A stretch of DNA of 64,000 bases from Trichomonas vaginalis G3 (taxonomy: Eukaryota > Parabasalia > Trichomonadida > Trichomonadidae): positions 16,997,962 through 17,061,961 of the forward strand of contig NC_067208.1 in the NCBI RefSeq assembly GCF_026262505.1, in the 5' to 3' direction. A program made the translations under genes and the position numbers. Shown here piece by piece: positions 29,318 to 41,400 of the stretch. Below the pieces are notes generated by a model. It searched no databases, had not been told where the DNA came from, and worked only from the letters and a program-made list of their open reading frames with translations. Within the stretch, counting starts at the first letter, position 1; every line of letters starts with the position of its first letter.

Positions 29318-31573
29318 ATGGAGAAAAATCGTCTTTCTTCATTTGAACTCATAAACATATATAGAGATTACATTGATGCAAGCAACAGCATATTTAGGCT
29401 TGATACATTTGAACCAGCAGCAATTAAAGAAATTTATTTAACAATTAAAAATACATTAATAAAAAAGTATGAAATTTCAATCATTCGTATTCTGGAGATC
29501 ATAGATTATGCATGTGCCTACAGAGATCGTTATTTAGAAGCATATCTCCAATTAATTCAAAATTTTCTTCAAGATGTTGAATCTCCCGATTTCAATCCAT
29601 TTAGATATACATTAAATATAGAAAAACTAATGATTTATATCAAAGATTCTCCTTATTATCAATTTTTCTCTAAATTTTATCAAAAACCTCACAAATTCGA
29701 TCAAAATCATTCTCACAATAAAGGATCATTCCTTAATTGTATTATGAACGATGACATCCAATCATTTATCACTCGTGTTGAAAATGATGAAAAACTTCTC
29801 AATTTCAGATGGAGGCATGATTTGATTGGAAATTTAACAGTTATGGAATGGTGCAGTTATTATGGTTCTGAAAAGATATTTATGTATATTCTTAATGAAA
29901 CCAAATCAGATATTTCAGATCAATGTGGGCAATTAAGTTTTCTTGGAGGAAATCCTACCATTGTGAATCAATCGTTAAAAGATGTAGATCCAAGTGATTT
30001 GTCAATGGAATATGCAGTTATTTCGCATAACTCAGATTTCATTGTTTATTTGCAGAATGAAAATTGCAAAATCAATCCAAAATTTTGTCTTCAGAGCTCA
30101 AATTTATTTGGTCTCATTCTTTATCATGAACAAAGCAAGAATCATAATGAATTTTATGTCGATCTAACATATTTTGGATTAAATTTAATGTTTACTGATT
30201 ATGAATTTCAACAAGAAATGGTTTCTGTAAAGAATTGTGAAGGTAAAACAGTGTTGCATTACTTTACAATTGCAAATAATGTCATTTTACTTCAAACAAT
30301 GATTGATCTTAATATCGACATTAATGCAAAAGATGATTTTAATTGGTCAGCATTGCATTATGCCACAAAGTATAATTGCATTGATGCTGTAAACATTCTT
30401 TTAGATAATAAAGCGATTGTAAATATTGAAGATGGTGATAGATTTAGACCTCTTCATAAAGCAGCAGAATATAACAATACTGAAATATTATCAATACTTA
30501 TTGATCATGGTGCAAGTATTCATGACAAAAATAATTATTTGGAAATCCCTTTGCATTGTGCTGTAAGATCAAATAGTATAGAATCAGTAGCAATTTTGCT
30601 TGATAATGGTTCCGATGTTAATTCCACAAATTTGCCTCTGGCAACTCCATTAGAATTAGCTGTAGATTTTGACCTTGTTGATATTGCAACTCTTCTCATT
30701 GATTTTGGTGCAGATGCTAATGCAACTAATAAATTCCAGAGAACCTCATTAATTTTCCAAGCTGTCATGAATAATTCTATCAATATGTTAGATTTACTGG
30801 TCGACAATGGTGCAGATATTAATGCATTGCGTAATGATCTTTCAACTCCACTTCATCTTGCAGCCGAATATAATTCAACTGAATGTGCGATTGATTTGGT
30901 ACAAAAAGGTGCAAATATTGAAGCTAAGCAATGCCAAGGTATAACACCACTTTGCATTGCAGTTAGTAAATCAAGAGAAACTGCTATTGCACTTATCGAA
31001 CTTGGAGCAGATGTCAATGCTGTTGGTGCTGGCCAATGCCCAATACTTAATATAGCATGTTCATGCGCCTTGAAAGATATTGCTCCTCTACTTATATCTA
31101 AAGGTGCCGATGTAAATGCAACAGATCCATCAAATAATAACGCAATTCACGCGGCTGCAGCTGCTAACAATGTTGAAGCTATTTCGTGTTTGCTAGAACA
31201 TGGCGTTGATATAAATATTTTAGGCTATAAATTATTAACCCCACTTTATATGGCTGTAATGCATGGAGCTTATGATGCGACAAAATTCCTTTTAGAGCAT
31301 AGTGCTGACATTAATATCAGATACAATACATTTACTGTGTTACACATGGCAATAACTATCAATGCTAAATTGCCTATAGTCGATCTTTTAATTGCATTTG
31401 GTGCTGATATTCAATCTCGCACCGGTGATGGCGAAACAGTCTTACATTTGGCAGCGAGATATAATAAACCTAAATTAGTACCTTATTTACTTGAGAAAGG
31501 TGCTGACATAAACATCAAAGATGATGATAATCTCACACCTCTTGATACGGCACGAGTTTACAAAGCAAAATAA
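29318..31573 (+). CDS. Ankyrin-repeat protein, 751 residues
   Basis: The start is set at MEKNRLSSFELINIY because this matches the usual beginning of trichomonad ankyrin proteins; 37 residues further up look non-coding. The first 300 residues form the helical region common to this family (NCIMNDDIQSF, CSYYGSEKIFMYIL, SFLGGNPTIVNQSL). About 14 ankyrin repeats follow with the pattern TPLH.AA......I..LL..GAD(I/V)N. Ankyrin repeats mediate protein binding; no catalytic domain is attached. The genome family is very large and the role of this member unknown. A paralogue with the same N-terminal region is at 60111. Confidence 0.9.
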   Translation: MEKNRLSSFELINIYRDYIDASNSIFRLDTFEPAAIKEIYLTIKNTLIKKYEISIIRILEIIDYACAYRDRYLEAYLQLIQNFLQDVESPDFNPFRYTLNIEKLMIYIKDSPYYQFFSKFYQKPHKFDQNHSHNKGSFLNCIMNDDIQSFITRVENDEKLLNFRWRHDLIGNLTVMEWCSYYGSEKIFMYILNETKSDISDQCGQLSFLGGNPTIVNQSLKDVDPSDLSMEYAVISHNSDFIVYLQNENCKINPKFCLQSSNLFGLILYHEQSKNHNEFYVDLTYFGLNLMFTDYEFQQEMVSVKNCEGKTVLHYFTIANNVILLQTMIDLNIDINAKDDFNWSALHYATKYNCIDAVNILLDNKAIVNIEDGDRFRPLHKAAEYNNTEILSILIDHGASIHDKNNYLEIPLHCAVRSNSIESVAILLDNGSDVNSTNLPLATPLELAVDFDLVDIATLLIDFGADANATNKFQRTSLIFQAVMNNSINMLDLLVDNGADINALRNDLSTPLHLAAEYNSTECAIDLVQKGANIEAKQCQGITPLCIAVSKSRETAIALIELGADVNAVGAGQCPILNIACSCALKDIAPLLISKGADVNATDPSNNNAIHAAAAANNVEAISCLLEHGVDINILGYKLLTPLYMAVMHGAYDATKFLLEHSADINIRYNTFTVLHMAITINAKLPIVDLLIAFGADIQSRTGDGETVLHLAARYNKPKLVPYLLEKGADINIKDDDNLTPLDTARVYKAK

Positions 31574-32054
31574 ATCATTACTATTTTATCTAATGAATTA
31601 GAAAAAAGAAAAGAATAAGTATATAATATTGAATTAATTATGATTATCAATATTGAAACTAAAAATTAATTTTTATATTGAGTAATTTTTTGTTTAATTG
31701 ATGTAATTTCCAAATCAAGTGATTCGAATATTTTTTAAACCAATTTTGAAAATATTCAAAATGTCCATTTTGGACAAGATTCTATAATGCATCTAATTTC
31801 GTTGGTATTCCAATATAGTTTCATCCATTATTTCAATACTTTCTAAAATCAATAAATATGCTTTTTTGTTGACATTTTCAAATGAAAAAATTGAGTTACT
31901 TCTTCCGCCCAACGAACCATGTATATTTTAATTCAAACAGTCTCAATGTCATAATTGTTATAATAAAATTTTCAGAGGAAAAAAAATAATCGTAAATTTA
32001 TCTGGCAGAATTTATATTTTGTGAACTAAAAAAATTCTTTGTTCAAACATTTAA
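31574..32054. other. Intergenic stretch between ankyrin and HECT genes
   Basis: AT-rich with no supported gene. Confidence 0.6.
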
Positions 32055-33650
32055 ATGGAAGTTCCCAAAGTTATTCAAGATTTAACTAACAAAGACGAGA
32101 AAGACACTCGACAAATGCAAACGCTTCAAAATGTATTTAGAGCACAAATGGAATCTCTATTCCAATCTTCTCCGAATAACGGTGCAGTCGGACCATATAC
32201 TCCGTATTCAGAAATACATTGTGAATTCGATATGTCAACAGAAGTTAAATGCAAAAAAATACTTGAAACTATAAATGAATTAGATAGCAGAGAAATAAAT
32301 TTTTTATTACTAATATGCTCAGATATCGAGAAACAATATCCATCATTAATACCACTCTTAGATTCCTCTCTTATAGTTGCTGCTGATAGAGCAAACACAG
32401 TTTCAAAATTACAAATATTACAAAAATACATTGAAAATAAAACAAGAAAAACTGAATATGATTTTGGATTTATAATAATACAGAAAATAAAACAGAATAT
32501 TGCTACTGATATTCAATCATCTAATGAAATTTCATCAATATATTTTTCCGATAAAATAATTTCAATTTTCAAAAATGATGAAAATTTCAAGAATGCAGAT
32601 GATGGATGTTTACTTATTCATTATGGCGAAAATTATTTTGTATTTAACAATACAACACATGAAATCAAATATTCAAAATCATTAAATCAAAATGAGATCA
32701 CAACAATAGATTTTTCTCAGATTTTAGATGTTGAAAACGGCAGAATTTATGGACTGAATACAATCAACAATAATTTATATATCAGCCAGATAAATGATGA
32801 TGAATTAACTTTAACAGTTTATCCAAATGGTTTCTTATCCGAGAATCCAGAAAAAACACAGTATTCAATAAAATTATTAGGAAACATTGATGAAACTGTT
32901 AAAATAGAAAATTGTTCAAATTCGGAAACATTAACAGTATTTTACGAAGATGGAACAGCTCAAACAATAGATTTGACAAGAAGAGAATTTACAAATGACG
33001 ATAAGATATTTTCTGACACTATTTACGTGTCAAATTTTTCAAATGTCAAAAAACCTTTTGTTTTCAGCTTTTGCATAATAGACAACGTCTTATATACATA
33101 CAAACAACAGATAGAAAAAAGCGGATTCGCATTTTATGTTTGTCCTTTATTAGGTTTCAACACAGACCAGATTATCCTCAATATCTGCTCTGACATAATG
33201 AGACAAGTAAACAACAAATTGACAAAATTAATGTCAGGTAGAAATGTTGACACAAGACTTTGTGAAAATTCAATTGAAATCATTGATTTATGCTTATCAA
33301 TTCTCAACAATTATCCAATCAAGAGTGAAATCTCTCACTATTTATATACAACATTGACAAGATTAATTGTCTTGAACATCAAAAGATTGGAAACATTGAA
33401 CATGGAAATTCCAAAGTTTTATTTAGACGAAACAATTTCAATCTTAAGAGATTTACCATTGAGCCTACCATTTTTAGAGACATTGAATTTCTTTACTCGG
33501 AATTTCGATTGCAAGTGCAATAAATCAATGTTACAAATCACTTCCAATTACTGAAACAGAAATAACTAACTATGTATTGATCAGAAAAGAAAATGATGAT
33601 AAACAATCTACTAAACCGAAACTCATGAAACAAGTAAGCCAGAAAATAAA
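32055..33650 (+). pseudogene. HECT E3 ubiquitin ligase gene, 5' part
   Basis: Begins MEVPKVIQDLTNKDEKDTRQ and runs 499 residues before a stop at 33554. Protein-like sequence then continues in another frame (SLPITETEITNYVLIRKEN...) to the Maverick border at 33650, so there is a frameshift near 33520. The region is helical with a WD/RCC1-like beta stretch in the middle (about residues 180-350). It is the upstream arm of the HECT gene whose catalytic end lies at 57620-59857. Across the Maverick the codons ATA AAT CCT read on in frame once one ATAAA is discounted. Confidence 0.75.
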
Positions 33651-34300
33651 AGTTAGTATACAAGTCTTGGGTATGGTGGCACTGCGTTCCACCTTACCCA
33701 ACACTTGTGAATTTGACACTTTACAAAACCGTTAACGTATATTTTACAACATGAACGCAAAAACTATCTTAACCTTAAATATTTACAAAGCCGCCAACAA
33801 TTTCACCTCACTATCGTTCTCACTAACAACTTCACTAATGTTCTCATAAATTTTCCTCAATATCTTCATCATCAGTGTTAACCCTATTGTAGTCATACTT
33901 GAAGCCATAAACTTTCTCTAACTTCTTAACGTACAATTTACATAACTTACCTTCGTCATCGTATGGTTTAATGATATAACTATTTCTATCTTTATAAACA
34001 GTCAATGAAAAGTCAACTGGTCTCGGATGTATTTGAAAGAACATTTATGCTCAGGAAGGAAGAATAAATGTTTAAATGTATGTTTGTTATATGTTTTGAT
34101 TTGTATGAGTTGCTTTTGTTCTGTCATTACATCCAAATAAAATAAAAATAATTTTAAAAAATAAAATAAAAAATAAATGATATCACCACCCTCACACGTA
34201 TGAAAACATAGCACAAAAATAAATTTAGGTGAAGTGGTGAGATCTAACCCGATTTCTAACCCCGATTTCTAACCTCACTACCTGTTTAATTCATTGCTTT
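33651..34300. repeat. Left terminal inverted repeat of Maverick 2
   Basis: Near-perfect inverse of 54515-55157 by eye, including the single subterminal unit, the MTEQKQ gene and the GGTTAG/TCTAAC palindromic block. Confidence 0.9.
33844..34134 (-). pseudogene. Terminal-repeat protein MTEQKQ, left copy (broken)
   Basis: Same small protein as at 54680-54964, in inverse orientation because it lies in the inverted repeat. This copy is broken. Confidence 0.65.
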
Positions 34301-34545
34301 ATTCCTCACTGTCGTCTGCTTTCTCCAACTCTTCTAACTTCTTCTTAAGTTCAGCAATGTTGTCTCATGAAGTTTAATCTTTCTCAAAATTCCTTCTTTA
34401 TCTAATGGTTGCTTTATCTTTCTAAACTGAACTCTACCATCCTTCATAGTATGAATGTAAAACCTTCTGGAATAATTTCTGATTTAATGTATTCTACCAA
34501 AAACTTTGTTTCATTGCTTCAGTGACTTTAGTCGTCATTTCAATA
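34294..34545 (-). pseudogene. Small coiled-coil protein, copy 2 (broken)
   Basis: Counterpart of the 80-residue protein at 12270-12512, ending in the same acidic DDSEE tail. This copy is broken. Confidence 0.5.
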
Positions 34546-34586
34546 AAATAAAAATTTTAATATTAAATAAAAAATAACGTTATTTT

Positions 34587-35047
34587 TTCAGTAAGGAAAC
34601 GCAGGAGTTTTACGATTTATTTGTGGTGTGGGTTCTGGTTTAAATGTTGGAGTCGGTTTTGGAGTTGACTTTTGAACAGGAGTTTGTAATTCCATAGGTT
34701 CAGGAGTCATTGAAGGTGTTGTTTGTGAAGGCGTTGGTTTTGGCGATGGTGTCGGAGTTTTGTTTAACTTCAGCTACTTCAGTATTATTTACAACATTTG
34801 CTTTATTTCTTTTCAACATCATTACTGCTCCTGCTGTAGCTAGCAAACCTAGTGGGAGACCATATTTTATATAAGGACTTGACCAAATGCTATTTTTGAC
34901 AGGAGCTGGTGGAACACCTAACCTTGGTGAGACTGCTCTTTGCCATTGTGCAGCTCGTAAGAAATATTCAATAGGTGCTCCATAATCGTTTGGTAAAGTT
35001 TGTTTCATAGATGGTGAAGGTTCACGAGAGCTTGATGAAGAACTCAT
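34587..35047 (-). pseudogene. Single-pass membrane Maverick protein with Pro/Thr tail (broken)
   Basis: The N-terminus is Ser-rich (MSSSSSSREPSPSMKQ). A hydrophobic segment around residues 58-80 (YIKYGLPLGLLATAGAVMML) would cross a membrane. Downstream coding sequence is rich in Pro, Thr and Val repeats. It lies just downstream of the major capsid gene on the same strand. A virion-membrane role is only a guess. This copy is broken. Confidence 0.5.
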
Positions 35048-35077
35048 TTATAAGCTTTAAAAATAAACGTTCATCCT

Positions 35078-36653
35078 TTATTCCTCACTGTCGTCCGTAG
35101 CTAAGTTATAGTCATCTAATCTTATTATTGGGATTCCATTAGCACGCACCTGAATGGCAAAGCAACAATCCCTCATAAATCCAATAAGTGGCTTTGGTAC
35201 ATTTTCAGTTGCTAGTTCAATAGGTCCTTTAACAGACAATTTGTATGTTATTGGAGCAGTAGATGTTTTGACCTTGCTGGAAGCAAAAGTCCACTTCTGT
35301 TGGAAAACCACATAAGAAATGTGTGTTGTCATAGCTATCCCATTTATGTTCCACACTACCATCATCCACCAATGACCTCATAACATCTTCATTAAATCCT
35401 ATCATATCATTGTTTGTATTGCAAGCGTTCGCAACCATTTCATAAAATACAGGTCCATATGATTTTTCAGGTTCTGCAGGCATATTTCCATAAGCTCCCA
35501 TGGAAAGCTGAAGATATTTAAACTTAGGGTTCTCAAAATTAACATAATAGTTGTCTTTCTTTCTAAATAGTGCCCAAATACTTTTAACATTAATAGGCGT
35601 ATAAGCTGCTGTAAATGTTGCACTTGAACTATCTGTATTCTTTGAGAATGAACCGTCCATAGGAATCCAATCCATAACTTTAACAGGAAAACATAAAGCC
35701 TCGTTTGTATAATGTTCTACAAGTTCTGTATAAATGTTAGGGTCTAAAGAGAATGACTTTGGATGAATGAAACATTCATTAAAATCCATCTTTGTTCGAA
35801 ATAGTTGCTGGGTTACAGTTGTAATAGTAACTGTTCCACTAGCTTCTATTGCCTTCGTTATCATAGTGAATGGTTCATTCCATGGAACAAATTTATTTGT
35901 CGGTGGATTTGAATCTGAAGCAAATGCAACTTTAAGAGTTGGATTGAAAGCAATGATATCATTTACAGATATAGATGTGCATTGTAATGCGTCGCTACTG
36001 AACTTTACTTTAAGCTGAATGTTACCAGCAAATGCAGGAATAAATCTTATAGCTTCTAATGGTAAAAACTTTCTAACAGGAATTCTTAAACGAAGCTTAA
36101 AATCAAATGATTTTCCTGCTGTAATTGGACCACTAACAATTTGTCCTGTTCTGCATGTTCCCGAATGACTCCATACATCTTCATGTCGAGTCTTTGAGAA
36201 AACATCTACTTTCTTTATTTGTTCGGTAGTTTGTGAGTTTGAAGTTATATATGCTTCTTCTCTTGCGTTGTCTTGAGAATATACGATACGACCATTTGCA
36301 AGGATTTGATATCCAGCAACTGCATAGAAAGCGTCATCGAAACCAATCCAAAATCCTGGTGGGTTTGTTTTATTGGAACCTGAACCAATTTCTTTATCTG
36401 CAATAAATTGACCTTCCATTTTATACGTAATGAATGTATTGTAAAGGTCCAACATATTTTCACCAGGAGGTGAGAGATTGAATGTTACCCATGTGTTATC
36501 TTTAGCAGTTCCAGGTTGTGATGGAATCTTTGCGTCAGAATATTTTCTATTAGTGTCACCAATTTGAACTGCATTGTCTATGATATCGAAATATGAGCGA
36601 ATCTGATGAATATGCTCTGCTGGAGTAAATTCGTTTAACTGTTCGTTCTGCAT
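35078..36653 (-). pseudogene. Major capsid protein, double jelly-roll type (Maverick 2, nearly whole)
   Basis: About 520 residues of coding sequence starting MQNEQLNEFTPAEHIHQIRS. The arrangement (an early FNLSPPGENMLDLYNT strand region, VAGYQILANGRIVYSQDN, FDFKLRLRIPVRKFLPLEAI, then a second half with FFIHPKSF-like and FKYLQLSMGAYGNM phrases) fits the Polinton major capsid family, a vertical double jelly-roll related to adenovirus hexon and virophage capsids. Size fits the family. It is flanked by other virion-type genes. The call rests on pattern, not alignment. It carries about one break. Confidence 0.75.
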
Positions 36654-36689
36654 GTATTTACTTCGGATAAAAATATCTATTTACTTCAT

Positions 36690-37108
36690 TATTCTCACTC
36701 TTCTTCTTGGCATTCGTGGTGGAAGTTGTTTCTTGACATTTTCAATGAACTGTACATTCTCTTTTGTCTCAACTTCTTTCACTGGTGGGTCAGGGTTCTT
36801 TGACTCGGTTTGCTTTTCAATGAAATTCACGAACTTTGCAATAAGCTCTTGGTTCGTTATTGAAAGAACATCTGGCTTCTTTTCTTCTGTTCTATTGACT
36901 TTTCAGTTTGAATAGAAGGTTTTATATGGGCTTCGCCCTCGGTGCCATACACCTTAATGTTGTCGCTCTCTGCATTCGCTAATGGAACCTTTCTTTTTCT
37001 TACGTATATTTTACCATCTTTACTCTGACTTACATAATAGAAAGGATGTTGTATTCCTCTTGCGTCATTTAATATAATAGACTCTCGCTCTGATTTTGAC
37101 AAGCTCAT
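36690..37108 (-). pseudogene. Unrecognised Maverick protein upstream of the capsid gene (broken)
   Basis: Starts MSLSKSERESIILNDARGIQ, with a basic segment (KIYVRKRKVPLANAES) and a C-terminal part rich in Lys, Glu and Arg. A GC-rich double-hairpin insert (36928-36953) lies within the coding region. Broken; family unknown. Confidence 0.5.
36928..36953. repeat. 26-bp GC-rich double-hairpin insert
   Basis: On the minus strand GGTG-TATGG-CACC, spacer GAG, GGGC-GAA-GCCC. Same layout and GAA loop as the inserts at 10318 and 53884. The encoded residues YGTEGEAH resemble those of the other inserts. Confidence 0.7.
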
Positions 37109-37153
37109 TTTACATCGGTTAAAGTTTTAATTTTATTTTTTATCTGCAGTCAA

Positions 37154-37414
37154 ATGACTCAGACAAGTCATATGGACAAGACCCAAGGGGTCATAGATGT
37201 TGAAGCATTGAAGAAAGAAATTCGCGAGCAAATTTTATCCGAACTGAAGGAACAAAAACAAGAACAAAAGCCAGAGAGACCAAAGAGAAAACTTAGTGAA
37301 AAACAACTTGCTGCATTAGCTGCTGGAAGACAAAAGAACCCACGTTTGCTGGCGAAGAAAGCTAGAGAAGAAGCTGAAGCAAAAGCTAAAGAAGCTGAAG
37401 CAAAGAAAGAGTAA
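37154..37414 (+). CDS. Lys/Glu-rich coiled-coil protein, 86 residues (Maverick 2)
   Basis: Highly charged helical protein: EALKKEIREQILSELKEQKQ, then a Lys/Arg/Pro patch (PERPKRKLSEKQ) and a KAREEAEAKAKEAEAKKE tail. It resembles small nucleic-acid-binding or scaffold proteins; no family recognised. It is divergent from the preceding gene with 45 bp between start codons and is followed after 24 bp by the next plus-strand gene. Confidence 0.65.
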   Translation: MTQTSHMDKTQGVIDVEALKKEIREQILSELKEQKQEQKPERPKRKLSEKQLAALAAGRQKNPRLLAKKAREEAEAKAKEAEAKKE

Positions 37415-37438
37415 ATGGTTTATTTTTATCCGAATTAA

Positions 37439-38297
37439 ATGTATAGACAAATACCTTTATCTGTTGCGTTCAGTAGTGAAAACCCTGACGTCAAAATAAA
37501 GGGGAACAGAGTAACGTTTAAGTTTCCAACAGACTGGATTGTGAACATAAATGAAGAGAAGTACATTGGCATAACATCTATGTATATAACACGTGCATTT
37601 AGGAAAGTTGACTTTATACTTCAAGTCGAGATAGAAAATGACGAACAGTCTTTAAGTGTCCAAAACATTCACATATACAAATACTTTAAAGACGATACAA
37701 CTTTACAAGAATGTATGATTTCCTTCAATGAAATGTTCGAGAAAAAGTTCAACATTGAAGTACAAACTTTACAGCCTTTACGTGAGTTTTTTGCACAACT
37801 GAAAGAAGAAGGTAGTCAGCCACAACTTATAGACTTTCATTATGAATTTAATGAAAATGAAGATGGAACACATGACTGTCAGTTTGTTATATATTCACCA
37901 TTCAATGAAGTAGCTAAAGAGAAAGAAAATCCATTACGTATAAGATTTCAAATCTCTGAACCAAGTGATGATTTCAAGAATGTTTTCAATTATGATGCAA
38001 TGCTTCCGAGGAAAAATGAATTTTCAAAGATTGTAACACCTGGCATTTGGGATAGAAAGCAAGCTATATTATTATTCAAACTTAAGTAAGGGAGTTGAAA
38101 ATGAGTTCATTGGTCATACAAGAACTTCACCACTTCCTAACCCTAAATACTATAAATTAACTGGCTTCAATCGTGAGTTTTGGATAGACATGTTCTCCAC
38201 TCATGACCATAACTGCCCAGTGTTCTTACCTCCAGACCATAAGGACTGTCTCTACATTGAAGCACAACTCTTAAACTCTACCATCGCAGTATTGTAA
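37439..38297 (+). pseudogene. Capsid-associated (minor capsid-like) protein (broken)
   Basis: Strand-rich protein beginning MYRQIPLSVAFSSENPDVKI. The end of the coding region carries VFLPPDHKDCLYIEAQLL, a close echo of VVLPKDGKDGLIIEMILIAY at the end of the protein at 52891-53772. The shared ending suggests two related virion proteins, possibly jelly-roll minor capsid proteins. The ATG is preceded by TTTATTTTTATCCGAA, also present before the major capsid gene. This copy is broken. Confidence 0.5.
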
Positions 38298-38326
38298 AAT
38301 CTACGCTAGCTTTATTTTTATCACGA

Positions 38327-38409
38327 ATGACCTCATTTCTGACAAAAATAAATGACCTCATTCATGACCTCATTCATGACCTCATTGCTGACAAAAATAA
38401 ATGACCTCA
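38327..38409. repeat. Iterons ATGACCTCATT
   Basis: Five copies of ATGACCTCA(TT) in 83 bp, two of them joined by a CTGACAAAAATAA spacer that is itself repeated. They lie between the convergent ends of a capsid-like gene and the polymerase gene. Possible binding site or transcription end; function unknown. Confidence 0.75.
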
Positions 38410-38444
38410 GAACTTCAACTTACGAATAAAGCTTGTTTTAGTCG

Positions 38445-41400
38445 TTATTGAGAAGTTAAACTTTTCAGCAAAGCAAGGACTAGAAGACTTACATAAGTCA
38501 AATCCAATCTCTTGACCGTCATAAAGTGCTTTATAAACTTCATAACACTGAACTCAGAGTCTTTGTCAAATTTTCCTTGCGGAACCATTAAACCTTTATC
38601 TTCATCATAGAAACACTGAACAGAGTCAGGAAACATTTCATTAGCGGTTAAAGCAATAACATCTTGCTTCACGCCTTTCATTCTGCAGTGAAATGCAACT
38701 TCATTTAAATCGTTAGTGAGTAAGTCTATGTAGGTCTTCTTTCCACAAAATATTGACTTGTATGCTAACTTTGTTTTCCAGGTGTTATTTCTGCGAAGTC
38801 ACTATGAAACTGACCAAGGTTTTTACCAATGAGAACTCTTCCATAACGTTTCTCAAACTCTTCAGCTAAACGAGGGATATCTTCATTGTAGAGATGCATA
38901 CTGTCCGTATCGCTATAAAAGATGTCCATTCCTAAGTCTTCAGCAGTACAGAATACTTCACACATTATTCTCTTCGACATTGATAGAATATTTACACCAA
39001 GTGGACAGAAGTTAAAGTGTCTGCAAATGCTTTTCGTTAGCTTGAAAATAGTTTTATCTGAACCATCCAAACCTTCGAACTTCACTATATGGTTGTAGTT
39101 TCTGATGGCATATCTTATAGCATCTTTGTCATCTACTATGGTTATTTTTGACTCAATAGGAGATAGAATAGTTTTGCCATAAATACTGTTCAGAATGAGC
39201 TTTATATTTTCTTGCAAAGGATTTCCTTCTTTCTTATACTTTAACCTTAACTCAAACAACTTCTTTACTTCATCTCTTATTCTAATATCTCTGTTTCCAT
39301 CGTAATAGTATCCTTGCAACACTTCACATTTGACACCTTGATATTTTATGAGGTCTTGTAATGTTATATGGTCAACATACATTAAACAGCAAGTGTTTGA
39401 ACTTCTGGGAACGTTAAGTTCTGGATTTAGTTCAGGGTCACAAACTATTAAAGGAAAGTGTCTATGTATTCCAATCTCTGTTATCTTAATGAGAACAAAG
39501 AAGCCAGACATAAACTTTTCACCAATGGGTTCCTTTTGGTCGTCATCGAATAAATGTCTCATGAGATACTCTGTGCTTAGCATCTCATCCTTCATAACCT
39601 TTGGAATTCCTTCTAAAGTATAAAGTCTTGCTATAGCTGATGGATATAATGAAACAGCGTCGAAGTCAGCAATGAGTTTCTTTTCGCTCTTTTGTTTCAT
39701 GTTATCTGACAACATACATCTTCCACCTTGAATGCATCTCGAAATAAATTCTCTTGGTTTATTTGAGAGGTCATATAAATTTCCATTCGGGAAGTACACT
39801 CTGTTCTCAAATAATTTGTTAGCAATTGAACAAATACTAACGTAGTCATAAACGTTTAAATCAAACTCTTTCAATAAGTCATTGCGGAACTTTACAAAAC
39901 CTTCTCTTAAAATTCTTACATCTTGTTTGCAATAAAATGTGCTATATTTTTCTAAGTCGAAGTGGTTTTCATCTATTCTGCAACCTTTGATGGAATCTAT
40001 GTTTTTCATAAATGTATCTGCATCCTGGATAAACTTACATGCTTCAGAAATGACACCAGTTCTGTTGTCATTTGCTAACAAAGTACTGCTGTAGTAGTTA
40101 TATGGAAATACTTCTTTCGGTCCTGTTTGTAAGTTAAACATAGCAGGAAATAGTTTAAGCTTCTTATTTATAACACTGTAAGAGTCTTTTATAATAATTG
40201 CCCTTCCTTTATATAAGCCAGTTATTTGCATTGTTCGTGAACCTTTAATGATGGGAGTTCCTTTCACTTCTGTCATGTGTCTTAAGATGAAGTTTATATC
40301 ATAGCTGAGGTTATGGAAATATATTAAACTCTTGTCAGGAAGTCGTTCCAAAAATTCTGTTGCACAGTTCTGACCCCAAATGCTTTCACTCACTGAACCA
40401 TCTTCACTGTCGTAACATATGTTAAAAGCTTTATGAAAGCCATCGGTACTACACTCAAAGTCAGCAAAGAAAACGTGCTCAGGAATGAACTTGCACTTAT
40501 TTTTATTTACTTCTTTTGACTCTGCTTTCTTCTTCAGTTGTACACAATACTTTGGAGCATATGTCAAATCTTTAAATGGTGCAAGGTTCTGTTTATATAA
40601 GTCAGTCGTATATGTGAAAAGTTCTCCATAAGAAATAGGTTCGAAATATTTGCACTCCCACAATGTTTTCATAACATCCCATAGCGGTGTAGTTCTATCA
40701 TAACGAACTACATATTTGTTCTCTCTCTTTGTATATATTTTCATCTGTTTCTCAATGTTCATTCCACCACACTCCTTCAAGATTTCTTTGTAATTTCTGA
40801 CGAAGTATGTTGTCATTGGAAGTCTTTCGTTTAGCATGTAGTGGTCTTCAACAAGAAGTAGGTCAATAGTTCGAACAGTTTCACATTCTTTTGGTATGTA
40901 TCTCTTTATTTCATTATATCTTGAGTCATTGAAGTAACCAATGGTAACATTAAATGCTATACCTGTTGCGTCAGAAATTTCTTGTACTTTACTTTGAGGA
41001 AAGTCTCTAACACGAATGACTTCTCTCATGTGGTCAATAGTTTCTTCATTTACTCCAGCCTGAATGCAAGCATAAACGAAACAATTGTCTTCTGTCATAA
41101 GTGTTGCAGTTCTTTTGTTCAGTTCATTGAAGATTTGGTAGCGTTCAAGATTTATAGGTAATGTGCAAAGATACTTCCAGAACTGACCGCTTCTCTTCTT
41201 ATAAAACTTCTTTTCACCATTATCTTTCCAAAAGCTTTCTATAAGTGCTGGGTTTCCTGTTTGCTTAAGAGCTTCCAAAATGGCTTTCTGGTCATTTGTC
41301 AGTGTGCTTTCATCTCTATATGGTCTCTTTTTTGGTTTGCCTTTCTTTACATCTGACATCGTTAAGCCTTCATATTCTGTTAAATCATACATCTTTATTT

